Below, piece after piece: positions 16,032-25,340 of a stretch of 35,776 nucleotides of DNA. Below the pieces are notes generated by a model. That model saw nothing but the letters and a program-made list of their open reading frames with translations. It ran no database searches and had not been told where the DNA came from. A program made the position numbers and the translations under genes. Within the stretch, counting starts at the first letter, position 1. Each line of letters opens with the position of its first letter. Source of the DNA: an uncultured Bacteroidota bacterium (GTDB lineage Bacteria; Bacteroidota; Bacteroidia; Bacteroidales; F082); contig CALDOI010000065.1 in NCBI GenBank assembly GCA_937912115.1, positions 1 to 35,776 of the forward strand. The letters run 5' to 3'.

Positions 16032-18041
16032 ATGAAGACAAAGGTACTTTTGTTAGCCATAATAATTTTTCTTGCTGGCAACATTTTTGGACAAGCACAA
16101 CCTGATTGGCGTAAACTTCACTACCTCTCCGAAGAGGAAATGCTTACTCCTTTAACCACATCGAGAAGTTTCTATGCAACGGATCCCCCAGAAGGAGAAA
16201 TTAGAAATGTAGCTGAATTTGATCAAATGCAGGCAGTGCTTGTGAGGTATCCATTTGGTATCCCAATCGAACTAATCCGAGAGATGGCCGAAGACACAAG
16301 GGTGCTTACCTTAGTTGCTAATTCTTCTCAACAACAATCGGTTACAACCACATATCAAAACAACAATGTAAACCTTGATAATTGTGACTTTTTAATAGCA
16401 CAAACAGATAGTTATTGGACCAGGGATTACGGCCCTTGGTTTGTATTTGATGGAGATAACCAGCCCGGTATTGTAAATTTTCCATATAACCGCCCACGTC
16501 CTAACGATGATGATATACCTATAAAAATAGCCGAATACCTTGACATTGACCTCTATGGAATGAATTTAATTAGTACAGGTGGAAATTATATGTGTACAGG
16601 AAAAGGGATTGCCGCTTCAACCGATCTTATTTGGGAAGAAAATCCAACACTCTCACACGAAGAGGTAGGAGGCTATGTGAACGACTATCTTGGTAACTCA
16701 TTTTATGATGTATTAGACGATCCTTTGGGGGAATATATTAAGCATATCGACTGTTGGAGCAAATATCTTGCACCAAATAAAATATTGATCGGTCAGGTTC
16801 CAACAACAGATAATCGTTATCAGGATTATGAAGATTTGGCGAATTATTTTGCTTCACAAACAAGTTCATATGGTACACCTTTTAAGGTTTACAGAGTATT
16901 TACTCCCGGTCAGGCACCAAACACTCCTTACACAAACTCATTAATTCTTAATAAAAAAGTTTTTGTTCCTATAACAGGAAGCCAGTGGGATGATGAAGCC
17001 ATCGCAGTGTACGAAGAAATTATGCCCGGCTACGAAGTTGTTGGCGTTATGTATAATGGTTGGGAAAATACTGACGCATTACATTGCCGGACAAAAGGTA
17101 TTGCTGACATAGGTATGTTATACATTGATCACATGCCTACAATTGGCACAGTTTTATACCACCCTGAATACGAAATTACAGCAGATATTACTGCTTGCAG
17201 TGGTTCAAGCATTTATTCTGACTCGGTACTGGTTTATTATAAAATTAATAGTGGAGATTATACTTCGGTAATCATGGAGCTTGAAACAGGGAATACATAT
17301 ACTGGAATCATTGGAGGTGTTATACCAAATGATACTATTTCATATTACATATATGCAGCCGACGAATCAGGAAGAAATGCCACTCAACCTTATATTGGTG
17401 AACCTGATCCATTCGTATTTAGAAACTTTTACTTACCCGTAACTGAAATTACATTTAATCCGGATACAGTTAAATTTTTAACACCCGACGATGCTCTTGA
17501 TGGTATACCATTGCATATTATAAACCAAACATCAAATAGTGTTACTCTAACTTCACTAACTGAGGCTGGAAATCAGTTCTCATGGTGGGTTGAGGAAATG
17601 CCCAATTTACCATATACACTTTCAGTAAACGATACATTAACTCTTAATATAATTTGTGATATCGTTGTAAACAAGGTTAATTTAGTGATTGACACAATGG
17701 TTGTTGAAACTATTCTGGAATCTTATACTGAGATTATTGCAGCGGATAGTTATCTGGTATCAGATATTGAGGACTCAGAAATATTACAAGATATAGTTGT
17801 ATATCCAAACCCATTTACTAACCAGTTGAATTTCACAATTAATAATTTGGAATCCAATAAGGTATCAATTCAAATATTTGATATCAGTGGCAAGAAAGTA
17901 TTTGATAGGTTAGAGTTAATTGATGGTAATACTGTTACCATAAACCTTGAAGGTCAAGATGAGCTATTACCAGGGTCATATTTTTACAAAATAACATCCA
18001 TAAGGAAAGCTAAAACAGGAAAGCTAATTCGTGTTGATTGA
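16032..18041 (+). CDS. Secreted PPAD-like peptidylarginine deiminase with T9SS sorting domain
   Basis: The 669-residue protein has a signal peptide (about 1-20), a guanidine-modifying (GME) catalytic domain (about 55-375), beta-sandwich domains (about 380-580) and a C-terminal T9SS type A domain (about 590-669: VVYPNPF, then IFDISGKKVF and GSYFYKI). Catalytic residues align with Porphyromonas gingivalis PPAD (recalled numbers in brackets): W129 (127), D132 (130), Y235 (233), H238 (236), D240 (238), N302 (297), C352 (351). The substrate-carboxylate clamp is also present: R154 and R156 in YNRPRPNDD (152 and 154). Agmatine deiminases lack that clamp. The likely reaction is citrullination of C-terminal arginine on peptides at the cell surface (inference). 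It is monocistronic, with its own promoter and terminators. Confidence 0.85.
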   Translation: MKTKVLLLAIIIFLAGNIFGQAQPDWRKLHYLSEEEMLTPLTTSRSFYATDPPEGEIRNVAEFDQMQAVLVRYPFGIPIELIREMAEDTRVLTLVANSSQQQSVTTTYQNNNVNLDNCDFLIAQTDSYWTRDYGPWFVFDGDNQPGIVNFPYNRPRPNDDDIPIKIAEYLDIDLYGMNLISTGGNYMCTGKGIAASTDLIWEENPTLSHEEVGGYVNDYLGNSFYDVLDDPLGEYIKHIDCWSKYLAPNKILIGQVPTTDNRYQDYEDLANYFASQTSSYGTPFKVYRVFTPGQAPNTPYTNSLILNKKVFVPITGSQWDDEAIAVYEEIMPGYEVVGVMYNGWENTDALHCRTKGIADIGMLYIDHMPTIGTVLYHPEYEITADITACSGSSIYSDSVLVYYKINSGDYTSVIMELETGNTYTGIIGGVIPNDTISYYIYAADESGRNATQPYIGEPDPFVFRNFYLPVTEITFNPDTVKFLTPDDALDGIPLHIINQTSNSVTLTSLTEAGNQFSWWVEEMPNLPYTLSVNDTLTLNIICDIVVNKVNLVIDTMVVETILESYTEIIAADSYLVSDIEDSEILQDIVVYPNPFTNQLNFTINNLESNKVSIQIFDISGKKVFDRLELIDGNTVTINLEGQDELLPGSYFYKITSIRKAKTGKLIRVD

Positions 18042-18061
18042 TCTTTGAAAAGTATAAAAAT

Positions 18062-18093
18062 AAAAAAGAGCTCGCTTATAGCGGGCTTTTTTT
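18062..18093 (+). terminator. Terminator after the PPAD-like gene
   Basis: AGCTCGC (18069-18075), a TTATA loop and GCGGGCT (18081-18087) are followed by six T and preceded by an A run, so the hairpin could work on both strands. It lies 27 bases after the stop codon. Confidence 0.65.
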
Positions 18094-18121
18094 GTCAATA
18101 GCATTAAAACAATCTACAATT

Positions 18122-18155
18122 TAAAAAACCCTGATTCACAGTCAGGATTTTTTTT
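18122..18155 (+). terminator. Second tandem terminator
   Basis: An A run and CCTGA (18129-18133) pair with TCAGG (18142-18146) and a following run of eight T, with one mismatch in the extended stem. It follows the first terminator by about 30 bases and insulates the next gene. Confidence 0.5.
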
Positions 18156-18170
18156 GTGAACTATAATTAC

Positions 18171-18178
18171 TAAATTTG
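18171..18178 (+). promoter_or_regulatory. Candidate -7 promoter element for the 18220 gene
   Basis: TAAATTTG fits TAnnTTTG. A TTTG at 18153-18156 is closer than usual (14 bases). Transcription from here would start near 18185, downstream of the GTG at 18178, supporting ATG 18220 as the start. Confidence 0.4.
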
Positions 18179-18219
18179 TGGGCAGTCAATCAAATTTAGT
18201 TCAATTTAATTGTGAAGAA

Positions 18220-21132
18220 ATGAAAAAGATTTCAATCTTAATTTTTATAGCCTTTATTCTGTTTTCCACATCCATTGCCAATAAAAACCCTGATAATCAA
18301 AAAGATCCTCGAAGCTGGTCAATCCTGCAATCATGGGATATCCCGGGAAAAGCATCGGGTTTAGCTTGGGATGGAACATATCTTTATTTCGGAATATATG
18401 GATCCAACGGCGATCATTTTTATAGGTTTGATCCTTCAGATGGATCGTACCAACAACAGTTTATAGCCCCATCAATTGGAGATTGCTTTGGAATGTCGTG
18501 GGATGGTTCGTCACTTTGGGTTGTTAATCAGGTATCTCCACCATCGGCACCTGCTGAAGCCACAGAACTTGATTTAAGCGGTAATATATTATCAACTTTT
18601 GCCCTCCCCGATCATTACATGAGTGGCATTGCATATGACGGAGGGGACTTTTGGGTTGGAACATATTATCCTGATCCTGGAACTGTGTATAATGTTAATA
18701 ATACAGGCGGAACCATTAGTCAGTTTACTCCCCCAGGCGAGCAAATTTGGGATATATGTATGCATGATAATGACCTTTGGATGGTTGAATATAATGACAA
18801 TATGATATATAAAACCGATCAGTCGGGGAACGTATTAGAAAGTCATCCATGTGAAAATATTAAACCTTCAGGGATTGTTTATGATGGTACATATATATGG
18901 TATGTGGATGGCCAATTGTCATCACCAAGTAAACTCTATAAAGTTAGTTTAACCGGACCAGGTACGCCTGCCATAAACATTCCAATAACTAACCATAATT
19001 ACGGAGCCGTTACAATAAATACTTCTGAAACATGGCAAATGGAAGTTGAAAATGTTGGTAATGCAAATCTTGAAATAACCGGAATAGTTATTCCTGGTTC
19101 AGCACCAGTTTCAACCACCTTTTCAACTCCTCAAACTATATCTCCGGGAGGTTCTGTTTTAATACCTCTAACTTATTCTCCAACTATTGTTGGGCATATG
19201 GAAGTTACTATATCTGTTGAATCAAGCGACCCGATAACTCCCATTGTTTATGTGTATCTAACAGGAGATGCCGTTAATTCGGGGCCATCATTGAATGTAC
19301 CTTATAATACTTATGATTATTCAGATGTAAGAGTAAATGCAACTACCAGATGGTATCTGGAAATTGAAAACATTGGTGACGAAATGCTCATTGTGAGTGA
19401 TATTGAATCAAATGATGAAGTATTTACTATTGATGAATCCGTTGATTTTCCGTTAAATATTCCTACTCTCGATTCAGTTTTAGTAGGAGTTTGGTTTAAT
19501 CCAAAAACGGATGCTAATTATGGTGGAAAACTTTCAATCGAAAATAATGATCCTTCAAATAATCCATACTATGTAAATATTATCGGTGATGGATTATTGA
19601 AAAACTGGCCCATTGGCGATGCACTATGGCATTATACAATAACCACAGGTTATGATCAAAGTCCTAAAGCTATACACCAAATACAGGATATATCAGGCGA
19701 TACCGTGGCGGATGTTATAATTTGTTCGGAAGACAATTTCATCAGATGTTTTAATGGGAACTCATCAGGCATTGCCGACGTAATGTGGGAGTTTGAAATA
19801 TATAGCGGAAACATTTATGACCAACCGGGTTTAACAACAATTGAGGATATTAATGGTGATGGATATGAAGATGTAATTGTTGGTACAACAGGGGGTGACA
19901 GATCGATTATTGCTATATCCGGTAAAAACGGCGACCAAATTTGGAAGCATCATACTAATGAGTACGGACAAGGAGGATGGGTTTATTCGGTTGATGCTAG
20001 TTTCGATTATAATAATGATGGCATAGTAGATATAATAGCTTCAACAGGAGATGATTTTGAAGATATTGGTCCCAAGAGAGTTTACTGTTTAAATGCCATT
20101 GATGGAATAGCAATTTGGGAAACATATATTGGTGGTCCTGTATTTTCGGCAATTGGAGTTGAGGATTTTAATGCAGATGGAATTCCTGATGCCATTGCTG
20201 GAGCTTCAAGTGCTGATGAAACTGAAGGAAAGGTAGTTGGAATTAATGGCTCGAATGGTAGTATTAGTTGGACTAAAACAACAGGTGGATCGTCGGTATG
20301 GGCATTGTTACAGATTGACGATATAACAGGAGATGGTGTTAAAGATGTTGCCGCTGGCGATTTTGGCGGAAATTATTATTACATAAATCCGGTTAATAAT
20401 ACTGAAATATTCAATGGAGCAATATCAGGGTCATTAATACTTAGGTTTGAAAAACTTAACGATGTAAATAATGATGGATATTCTGATATCTTAGTTGCCC
20501 ATAGCAAGTATAATGGGATTGTATTAAATGGATTTGATGGATCGAATATATGGCTACACCCGTTAGCCGATAAATCATGGAATGTTGCTGTTATTGATGA
20601 TATTTCGGGTGATGATATTAATGATGTTCTAATAGGCACTTTATTTTCGGATAATTATTGTTATTTTTTAGATGGAGTAGATGGTGAAGAATTAAAATCG
20701 ATTGATTATAATACTCCCATTGATGCCTTAAATTCGATTCCTGATATTGTAGGAGACGGAACAATGGAAATGGTTGTTGGTGGCAGAAATGGAAAAGTTT
20801 ACTGTTACTCTGGTGGCATTAAAATCTGGGTTGATATAAATGATAATATTAAAGATTCAAACCATGAAGTTGTTAGCTATCCAAATCCATTTACAGATCA
20901 AACTACCATTACTTTTTTCATCGAAAAAAGTTCATTTGTTATTGTGAATATTTATGATCTTAGTGGTAAAAACTTAACAACCCTTTTAAACCAACAATTA
21001 TCGGAGGGTAGCCATTCTATAATTTGGACTGGGGAAGATTCAAGAGGAAAAGTATTACCATCTGGGTTTTATGTTTACGAAATTATAACCGAGAAGGGTA
21101 GTGTTACCAAGAAGATCGCAAAAATTAACTAA
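18220..21132 (+). CDS. Large T9SS-secreted protein: N-terminal propeller, two choice-of-anchor D domains, FG-GAP propeller
   Basis: 970 residues from ATG 18220, which opens directly into a signal peptide (MKKISILIFIAFILFSTSIA). Residues 30-240 form a YVTN/glutamine-cyclotransferase-like propeller with LAWDGTYLYF-type blades. Two Hydin/SPD-2-like immunoglobulin domains (choice-of-anchor D) start near residues 245 and 354 (NYGAVTINTSETWQMEVENV; YDYSDVRVNATTRWYLEIEN). Residues about 465-870 hold FG-GAP/VCBS-like repeats with calcium-loop motifs (DINGDGYEDVIVG, DFNADGIPDAIAG, DVNNDGYSDILVA). The tail from about 883 (VVSYPNPFTDQ) is a FlgD-like T9SS type A sorting domain. It is presumably a surface-anchored or released binding protein; no catalytic motif is seen. 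It converges on glmS. Confidence 0.78.
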   Translation: MKKISILIFIAFILFSTSIANKNPDNQKDPRSWSILQSWDIPGKASGLAWDGTYLYFGIYGSNGDHFYRFDPSDGSYQQQFIAPSIGDCFGMSWDGSSLWVVNQVSPPSAPAEATELDLSGNILSTFALPDHYMSGIAYDGGDFWVGTYYPDPGTVYNVNNTGGTISQFTPPGEQIWDICMHDNDLWMVEYNDNMIYKTDQSGNVLESHPCENIKPSGIVYDGTYIWYVDGQLSSPSKLYKVSLTGPGTPAINIPITNHNYGAVTINTSETWQMEVENVGNANLEITGIVIPGSAPVSTTFSTPQTISPGGSVLIPLTYSPTIVGHMEVTISVESSDPITPIVYVYLTGDAVNSGPSLNVPYNTYDYSDVRVNATTRWYLEIENIGDEMLIVSDIESNDEVFTIDESVDFPLNIPTLDSVLVGVWFNPKTDANYGGKLSIENNDPSNNPYYVNIIGDGLLKNWPIGDALWHYTITTGYDQSPKAIHQIQDISGDTVADVIICSEDNFIRCFNGNSSGIADVMWEFEIYSGNIYDQPGLTTIEDINGDGYEDVIVGTTGGDRSIIAISGKNGDQIWKHHTNEYGQGGWVYSVDASFDYNNDGIVDIIASTGDDFEDIGPKRVYCLNAIDGIAIWETYIGGPVFSAIGVEDFNADGIPDAIAGASSADETEGKVVGINGSNGSISWTKTTGGSSVWALLQIDDITGDGVKDVAAGDFGGNYYYINPVNNTEIFNGAISGSLILRFEKLNDVNNDGYSDILVAHSKYNGIVLNGFDGSNIWLHPLADKSWNVAVIDDISGDDINDVLIGTLFSDNYCYFLDGVDGEELKSIDYNTPIDALNSIPDIVGDGTMEMVVGGRNGKVYCYSGGIKIWVDINDNIKDSNHEVVSYPNPFTDQTTITFFIEKSSFVIVNIYDLSGKNLTTLLNQQLSEGSHSIIWTGEDSRGKVLPSGFYVYEIITEKGSVTKKIAKIN

Positions 21133-21215
21133 GCTTACTGGGCAAACTCTTGAAGCCGACTTAATTTTTGCAATTACTTATTTTATCTATCTACGGAAAG
21201 TGAGTTTTGGGCTTT

Positions 21216-23054
21216 TTATTCTACCGTAACTGACTTAGCTAAATTACGTGGCATATCAACATTACAACCACGCAATACAGCAATATGATATGCAAGCTTT
21301 TGCAGAGGTATTGAGGCCAAAATTGGAACCAGGTATTCTTCCGTTTTGGGAATCTCGATTACATAGTCGGCTATTTTTTTTACAGTAGTATCTCCCTCAG
21401 TAACAATTGCAATAACTATTCCTTTTCGAGCCTTAACCTCTTGAATATTACTAACAACTTTTTCATATATTCCAAGATTTGGAGCAATAAATACAACAGG
21501 CATATTCTCATCAATCAAAGCAATTGGCCCATGTTTCATTTCTGCGGCCGGATAACCTTCTGCATGAATATATGAAATTTCTTTAAGCTTTAGTGCCCCT
21601 TCCAATGCCACTGGGAAATTATACCCTCTTCCTAAATAAAGGAAGTTGTTTACATCTTTATATTTCTTCGCAATCTCCTCAATGAGCCCGTTATTGTGTA
21701 GTACATGTTCAACTTTTTCAGGAAGCCTGTCAAGCTCCTGGACTAATTGCATAAATCTGGTTTTAGGAATCGTACCTTTAAGTTGAGCCAAACGAAGAGC
21801 CAACAAAGTAAGTACAGTAACCTGTGCAGTAAATGCTTTTGTTGATGCCACTCCAATTTCAGGACCGGCGTGTGTGTATGAACCTCCATGAGTTGCTCTT
21901 GCTATTGAGGATCCAACAACATTACAAATTCCAAGAATTGTAGCACCTTTACTTTTAGCCAATTCAATGGCTGCCAATGTATCTGCTGTTTCGCCTGATT
22001 GCGAAATGGCTATTACAACATCTTCTTCCGTAATTATCGGATTTCTATATCTAAACTCTGATGCATATTCTACTTCAACAGGAATTCTTGCTATATCTTC
22101 AATAAGGTATTCTCCAACCAAACCGGCATGCCATGAAGTACCGCATGCAATAATAATTATTCGCTTCGCCGCAAGAATTTTTTGCTCATAATCAATGATC
22201 CCTCCCAAAGAAACATTGCCCGTTACAGGGTTAATTCTACCCCGCATACTATCTCTAATTGATCTGGGCTGCTCATATATTTCCTTCATCATAAAATGCT
22301 CGTATCCACCCTTTTCGAGCTCACTTAAATTCCATTCCAATTGTTGTACATAGGGGGTTTTCTGCTGATTCTTGATTGTCGTTATCTTAAACTTTTCTCC
22401 TCGAGTAAGAACAGCAATTTCCTCATCCTCAAGATACACAACATTTTTTGTATATTCAACTATGGGAGTAGCATCTGAAGCTACATAGTATTCATTCTCG
22501 CCTATTCCTATTACTAATGGGCTTCCTTTACGGGCAGCTATCAATGTGTTTGGATGATTTTCTGATAATATTACAATAGCGTAAGCACCAACAACCTGAC
22601 CGAGGGCAATGCGAACAGCTTCGTCGAGTAACACTTTTTCATTAATCCAAATTTCTTCAATAAGATTAACTAATACTTCCGTATCGGTATCCGACTCAAA
22701 TTCATAACCTCTGGCAACAAGCTCTTCCTTTAATACTGCATAGTTTTCGATAATCCCGTTGTGAATTAACGATATTGATTTTGATTGGGAAAAATGTGGG
22801 TGAGCATTTACCTTATTAGGTTCTCCATGAGTAGCCCATCGAGTGTGAGCAATACCTGCTTCACCATCAATATATTTATCTACTAAATATTTTTCAAGTT
22901 CTTCAACTTTGCCAACTGTTTTGTACGTTTTAATTTCTCCATTTAAAATGGATATTCCGGCACTATCATAACCTCTATATTCAAGGCGTTGTAGTCCCTT
23001 TATCAATATCGGATGGGCTTGTTTATACCCAATATAAGCAACTATTCCACACAT
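21216..23054 (-). CDS. glmS: Glutamine-fructose-6-phosphate aminotransferase (isomerizing)
   Basis: The 612-residue cytoplasmic enzyme makes glucosamine-6-phosphate, the first step towards UDP-GlcNAc for peptidoglycan and LPS. The N-terminal glutaminase (Ntn) domain starts MCGIVAYIGYKQA with nucleophile Cys2 and has HTRWATHGEPN. Two SIS isomerase domains follow (AISQSGETADTLAAI; LYLGRGYNFPVALEGALKLK). The C-terminus DMPRNLAKSVTVE is the invariant family end. The length is standard. It is the last of a - strand cluster behind a DUF4270 lipoprotein gene (81-base gap), with its own candidate promoter. No glmS ribozyme is expected in this phylum and the short leader leaves no room for one. Confidence 0.97.
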   Translation of the reverse strand: MCGIVAYIGYKQAHPILIKGLQRLEYRGYDSAGISILNGEIKTYKTVGKVEELEKYLVDKYIDGEAGIAHTRWATHGEPNKVNAHPHFSQSKSISLIHNGIIENYAVLKEELVARGYEFESDTDTEVLVNLIEEIWINEKVLLDEAVRIALGQVVGAYAIVILSENHPNTLIAARKGSPLVIGIGENEYYVASDATPIVEYTKNVVYLEDEEIAVLTRGEKFKITTIKNQQKTPYVQQLEWNLSELEKGGYEHFMMKEIYEQPRSIRDSMRGRINPVTGNVSLGGIIDYEQKILAAKRIIIIACGTSWHAGLVGEYLIEDIARIPVEVEYASEFRYRNPIITEEDVVIAISQSGETADTLAAIELAKSKGATILGICNVVGSSIARATHGGSYTHAGPEIGVASTKAFTAQVTVLTLLALRLAQLKGTIPKTRFMQLVQELDRLPEKVEHVLHNNGLIEEIAKKYKDVNNFLYLGRGYNFPVALEGALKLKEISYIHAEGYPAAEMKHGPIALIDENMPVVFIAPNLGIYEKVVSNIQEVKARKGIVIAIVTEGDTTVKKIADYVIEIPKTEEYLVPILASIPLQKLAYHIAVLRGCNVDMPRNLAKSVTVE

Positions 23055-23074
23055 AGCTTTTTATTAAATAATTA

Positions 23075-23082
23075 CAAATATA
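23075..23082 (-). promoter_or_regulatory. Candidate -7 promoter element of glmS
   Basis: TATATTTG on the - strand matches TAnnTTTG and would give a leader of about 13 bases. No TTG is seen at the -33 position. Confidence 0.38.
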
Positions 23083-23135
23083 AGTGAATTGAGGAGATTG
23101 TAAATAAAAAAAATTTAAAGGTTGTAATAAACGAT

Positions 23136-24494
23136 TTAAAGATCTGTAAACAAGATCTCTAATTTTATTCCTGTTGAATCGGCGCCAAAATTATTTCCTT
23201 TAAAAATATACCTTTCGGGATGAACCGATCCTCCAAATAAGAATAAATACAAACCCCTGTTTGGCAATGTTGAATCGCTAACCAAGGATTGAATATATCG
23301 TGTAATTCTAAACTCATATGAGTTAGTTGCTTCGTTATAATCTCCATCAAAATATGAATCTCCTTCTCCCTGATCAGATAATATTGCTCCTGATCCATCC
23401 TCTTCAATTCTCAATAATGACATTTGGCCTGGAGGATCAAAAAAACCATCTCCATCATAACCGGGCAAAATCAGCTTGGCTTCATTTATTGCAACATTTC
23501 CTTTCCTTGCCCATTTTTTTACATGGGGAATTCTGATTGTTGTCTGTACTCCGCCATAACCCTGTACATAAAACTTCTGCTGCCCTGAGTTTGTATCACC
23601 GTCGATTACTTGAGAACGAAATTCAGGTGATGCAGAAAAATAATTATGCTCGTACTTATTTACAGTAGCTGTAGATGTTGTTATTAGGTAATCATATCTT
23701 GTTGATACTGTATCCTCTGCCGTTTCCCGATAGTATAGTTCTAATCTTGATTTTCCTGATGCTAGCCCGAAATACACAATTACTCCATTTTGATATATTG
23801 GTTCCGATTGCACAAATAGTCCTTTAAAATACTTTTGAAATTTCTCACTGTCTTCCATATCAGTTGCACTGGCATTAAGTAATTTGAGACCTAATTCAGT
23901 ATTCAAATTTGTTAAGTTAAGCCTTAGCATAGCGGGAAGCGTATCACCATTTAGAACAATACTATCTGTTGGTCGTGGATCAAAAGTATAGTTACTATAA
24001 TCTGTTGGCCCAACAGGCACAACAATATTCGAATAGTAGGAACTACTTGCTTCTAAACTATCTAACATCTCGTATGTATGCGCATGAAGGGTATTATTCG
24101 TATCTCCATAATAACCTTCATAATCTAATTGAAACACTAATGAATCCAAAATACTTCCAACAGAAAATTCATGACCAGGAGCAGATAAGATAAATTGAGT
24201 ATAAAATCCTGCGGTGGTGCTGCCAAAAACAGGGTCTCGCAAACTACCAAAAGCGCTTACACTTAATTTATCAGACCTTATGGAATCCAACAGTTCTGAG
24301 TAGGCATAAATTGTTGATGTATCAGAAAAGGCAACATTTAATCTGCTGTCTTCCGGCTGAATTATATAGCCAATTTGTCCTGGTTCCTTTGCGCAGGATA
24401 CAATTAATACTAACAGCACAATTACTGACAATCGGTTTCCTAATATTTGGATAGAAAATGCTTGTTTTCTAATCTTCTCCAATAATTTTGTCAT
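23136..24494 (-). CDS. DUF4270 family lipoprotein
   Basis: 452 residues from ATG 24494, whose N-terminus gives a lipoprotein signal ending LLVLIVSC (Cys34). Longer in-frame starts up to 24569 would run far into the upstream gene and are not needed. The opening EPGQIGYIIQPEDSRLNVAF, the SAFGSLRDPVFGSTTAGFYTQF segment and the spaced ...RIPHVKKW... late strand are characteristic of DUF4270, a Bacteroidota family of predicted beta-rich outer-surface lipoproteins of unknown role. The start overlaps the end of the GT5-like gene by 26 bases, indicating translational coupling. From memory, this gene order with a glycogen-synthase-like gene and glmS recurs in the phylum. Confidence 0.82.
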   Translation of the reverse strand: MTKLLEKIRKQAFSIQILGNRLSVIVLLVLIVSCAKEPGQIGYIIQPEDSRLNVAFSDTSTIYAYSELLDSIRSDKLSVSAFGSLRDPVFGSTTAGFYTQFILSAPGHEFSVGSILDSLVFQLDYEGYYGDTNNTLHAHTYEMLDSLEASSSYYSNIVVPVGPTDYSNYTFDPRPTDSIVLNGDTLPAMLRLNLTNLNTELGLKLLNASATDMEDSEKFQKYFKGLFVQSEPIYQNGVIVYFGLASGKSRLELYYRETAEDTVSTRYDYLITTSTATVNKYEHNYFSASPEFRSQVIDGDTNSGQQKFYVQGYGGVQTTIRIPHVKKWARKGNVAINEAKLILPGYDGDGFFDPPGQMSLLRIEEDGSGAILSDQGEGDSYFDGDYNEATNSYEFRITRYIQSLVSDSTLPNRGLYLFLFGGSVHPERYIFKGNNFGADSTGIKLEILFTDL

Positions 24495-25281
24495 AAAATT
24501 CATTGTAGGCAACATAAATATTCTCTTCATCAATATAATCCAACATTGGTTTCCCAGATGCCTTTGCATATTCTAATATCTCAGGATTAATTTCTTCACT
24601 TCCCTGAATTAACGCATCCGAACGATCAATGGCACCTTTCATCAACGAAACGTAAGTTCCGTTACTATAGTGTTTAAGTTCGGCTTTTGTTAAGCCTTTT
24701 GTTATCATTTTTTCAGTGAAGCCTTTTTTGAAGCTCTCCGAAAAATCATCATCATACAATGAGAAGATAATTTTTAAGTCGTTGAAGATTGGATTATCCT
24801 TATATGAAGTTCTAATGTACAGTGGTATTAAACTCGAAAACCACCCATGCGCATGAACAATATCTGGAGCCCATCCAAGTTTTTTAACTGTTTCCAGTAC
24901 ACCTTTAGAGAAGAAAACTGTTCTTTCATCATTATCTTCAAAGAACTTTTCCTTCTTGTCTCTAAACAAAAATTTACGGTGGAAATAATCTTCATTATCA
25001 ATGAAATAAACCTGCATCCTGGCTTGTTGAATAGATGCAACTTTAATAATTAGCGGGTGGTCAATGTCGTCAATTATCAGGTTCATACCAGATAGCCTAA
25101 TTACTTCGTGGAGTTGATTCCGCCTTTCGTTAACTAAACCATAACGTGGCATAAATGTCCTAATCTCCTTACCAGATTCCTGTGTTTTTTGTGGAAGAAA
25201 GCGTCCTATCTTACTTATTTGAGTCTCAGGAAGGTAGGGCATAATCTCTTGATTTACATATAGTACCCTCTTTTTTTCCAT
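24469..25281 (-). CDS. GT5-like (glycogen/starch synthase N-terminal domain) protein without the catalytic C-domain
   Basis: The 270-residue protein matches only the N-terminal Rossmann half of GlgA: KKRVLYVNQEIMPYLPE, GKEIRTFMPRYGLVNERR, YFIDNEDYF, and the landmark PDIVHAHGWFSSLIPLY at about 142-158. Full GlgA is about 480 residues and needs the C-terminal GT-B half with the donor-phosphate and ExxG-like motifs; this protein stops before it. The KTGGLADV donor loop is replaced by SKIGRF. Synthase activity is therefore unlikely, and a regulatory or binding role is possible (inference). Bacteroidota commonly carry this short form and databases often label it glycogen synthase. It is the first gene of the cluster with DUF4270 and glmS and has a strong promoter. 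Confidence 0.75.
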   Translation of the reverse strand: MEKKRVLYVNQEIMPYLPETQISKIGRFLPQKTQESGKEIRTFMPRYGLVNERRNQLHEVIRLSGMNLIIDDIDHPLIIKVASIQQARMQVYFIDNEDYFHRKFLFRDKKEKFFEDNDERTVFFSKGVLETVKKLGWAPDIVHAHGWFSSLIPLYIRTSYKDNPIFNDLKIIFSLYDDDFSESFKKGFTEKMITKGLTKAELKHYSNGTYVSLMKGAIDRSDALIQGSEEINPEILEYAKASGKPMLDYIDEENIYVAYNEFYDKIIGED

Positions 25282-25309
25282 AATGTGTGTATTAGAAATT
25301 TTCAGTGTG

Positions 25310-25340
25310 CAAAAATAGTAAAAAAAACGGTATCAATCAA
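25310..25340 (-). promoter_or_regulatory. Promoter of the GT5-like / DUF4270 (/ glmS) cluster
   Basis: On the - strand TTG (25338-25340) is followed after 20 bases by TATTTTTG (25310-25317), matching the consensus in sequence and spacing. The leader to ATG 25281 would be about 20 bases. Confidence 0.5.

Noticed and set aside
16032-18041. Agmatine deiminase as the primary call
   Set aside because: The general GME motifs fit, but the signal peptide, the T9SS tail, the HCRT active-site wording and the R154/R156 pair fit PPAD better. Agmatine deiminases are normally cytoplasmic and about 370 residues.
18178-18219. GTG start for the T9SS propeller protein
   Set aside because: It would precede the predicted transcript start and put 14 polar residues before the signal peptide; ATG 18220 is better.
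16032-21132. PPAD-like gene and the T9SS propeller gene as one operon
   Set aside because: Two tandem terminators and a separate -7 element lie between them.
23055-23135. glmS ribozyme or riboswitch
   Set aside because: The gap is 81 bases, AT-rich and without structure, and the predicted transcript leader is about 13 bases.
24495-24569. Longer N-terminus for the DUF4270 lipoprotein
   Set aside because: It would extend the overlap with the upstream gene and displace the lipoprotein signal; ATG 24494 gives a normal lipobox distance.
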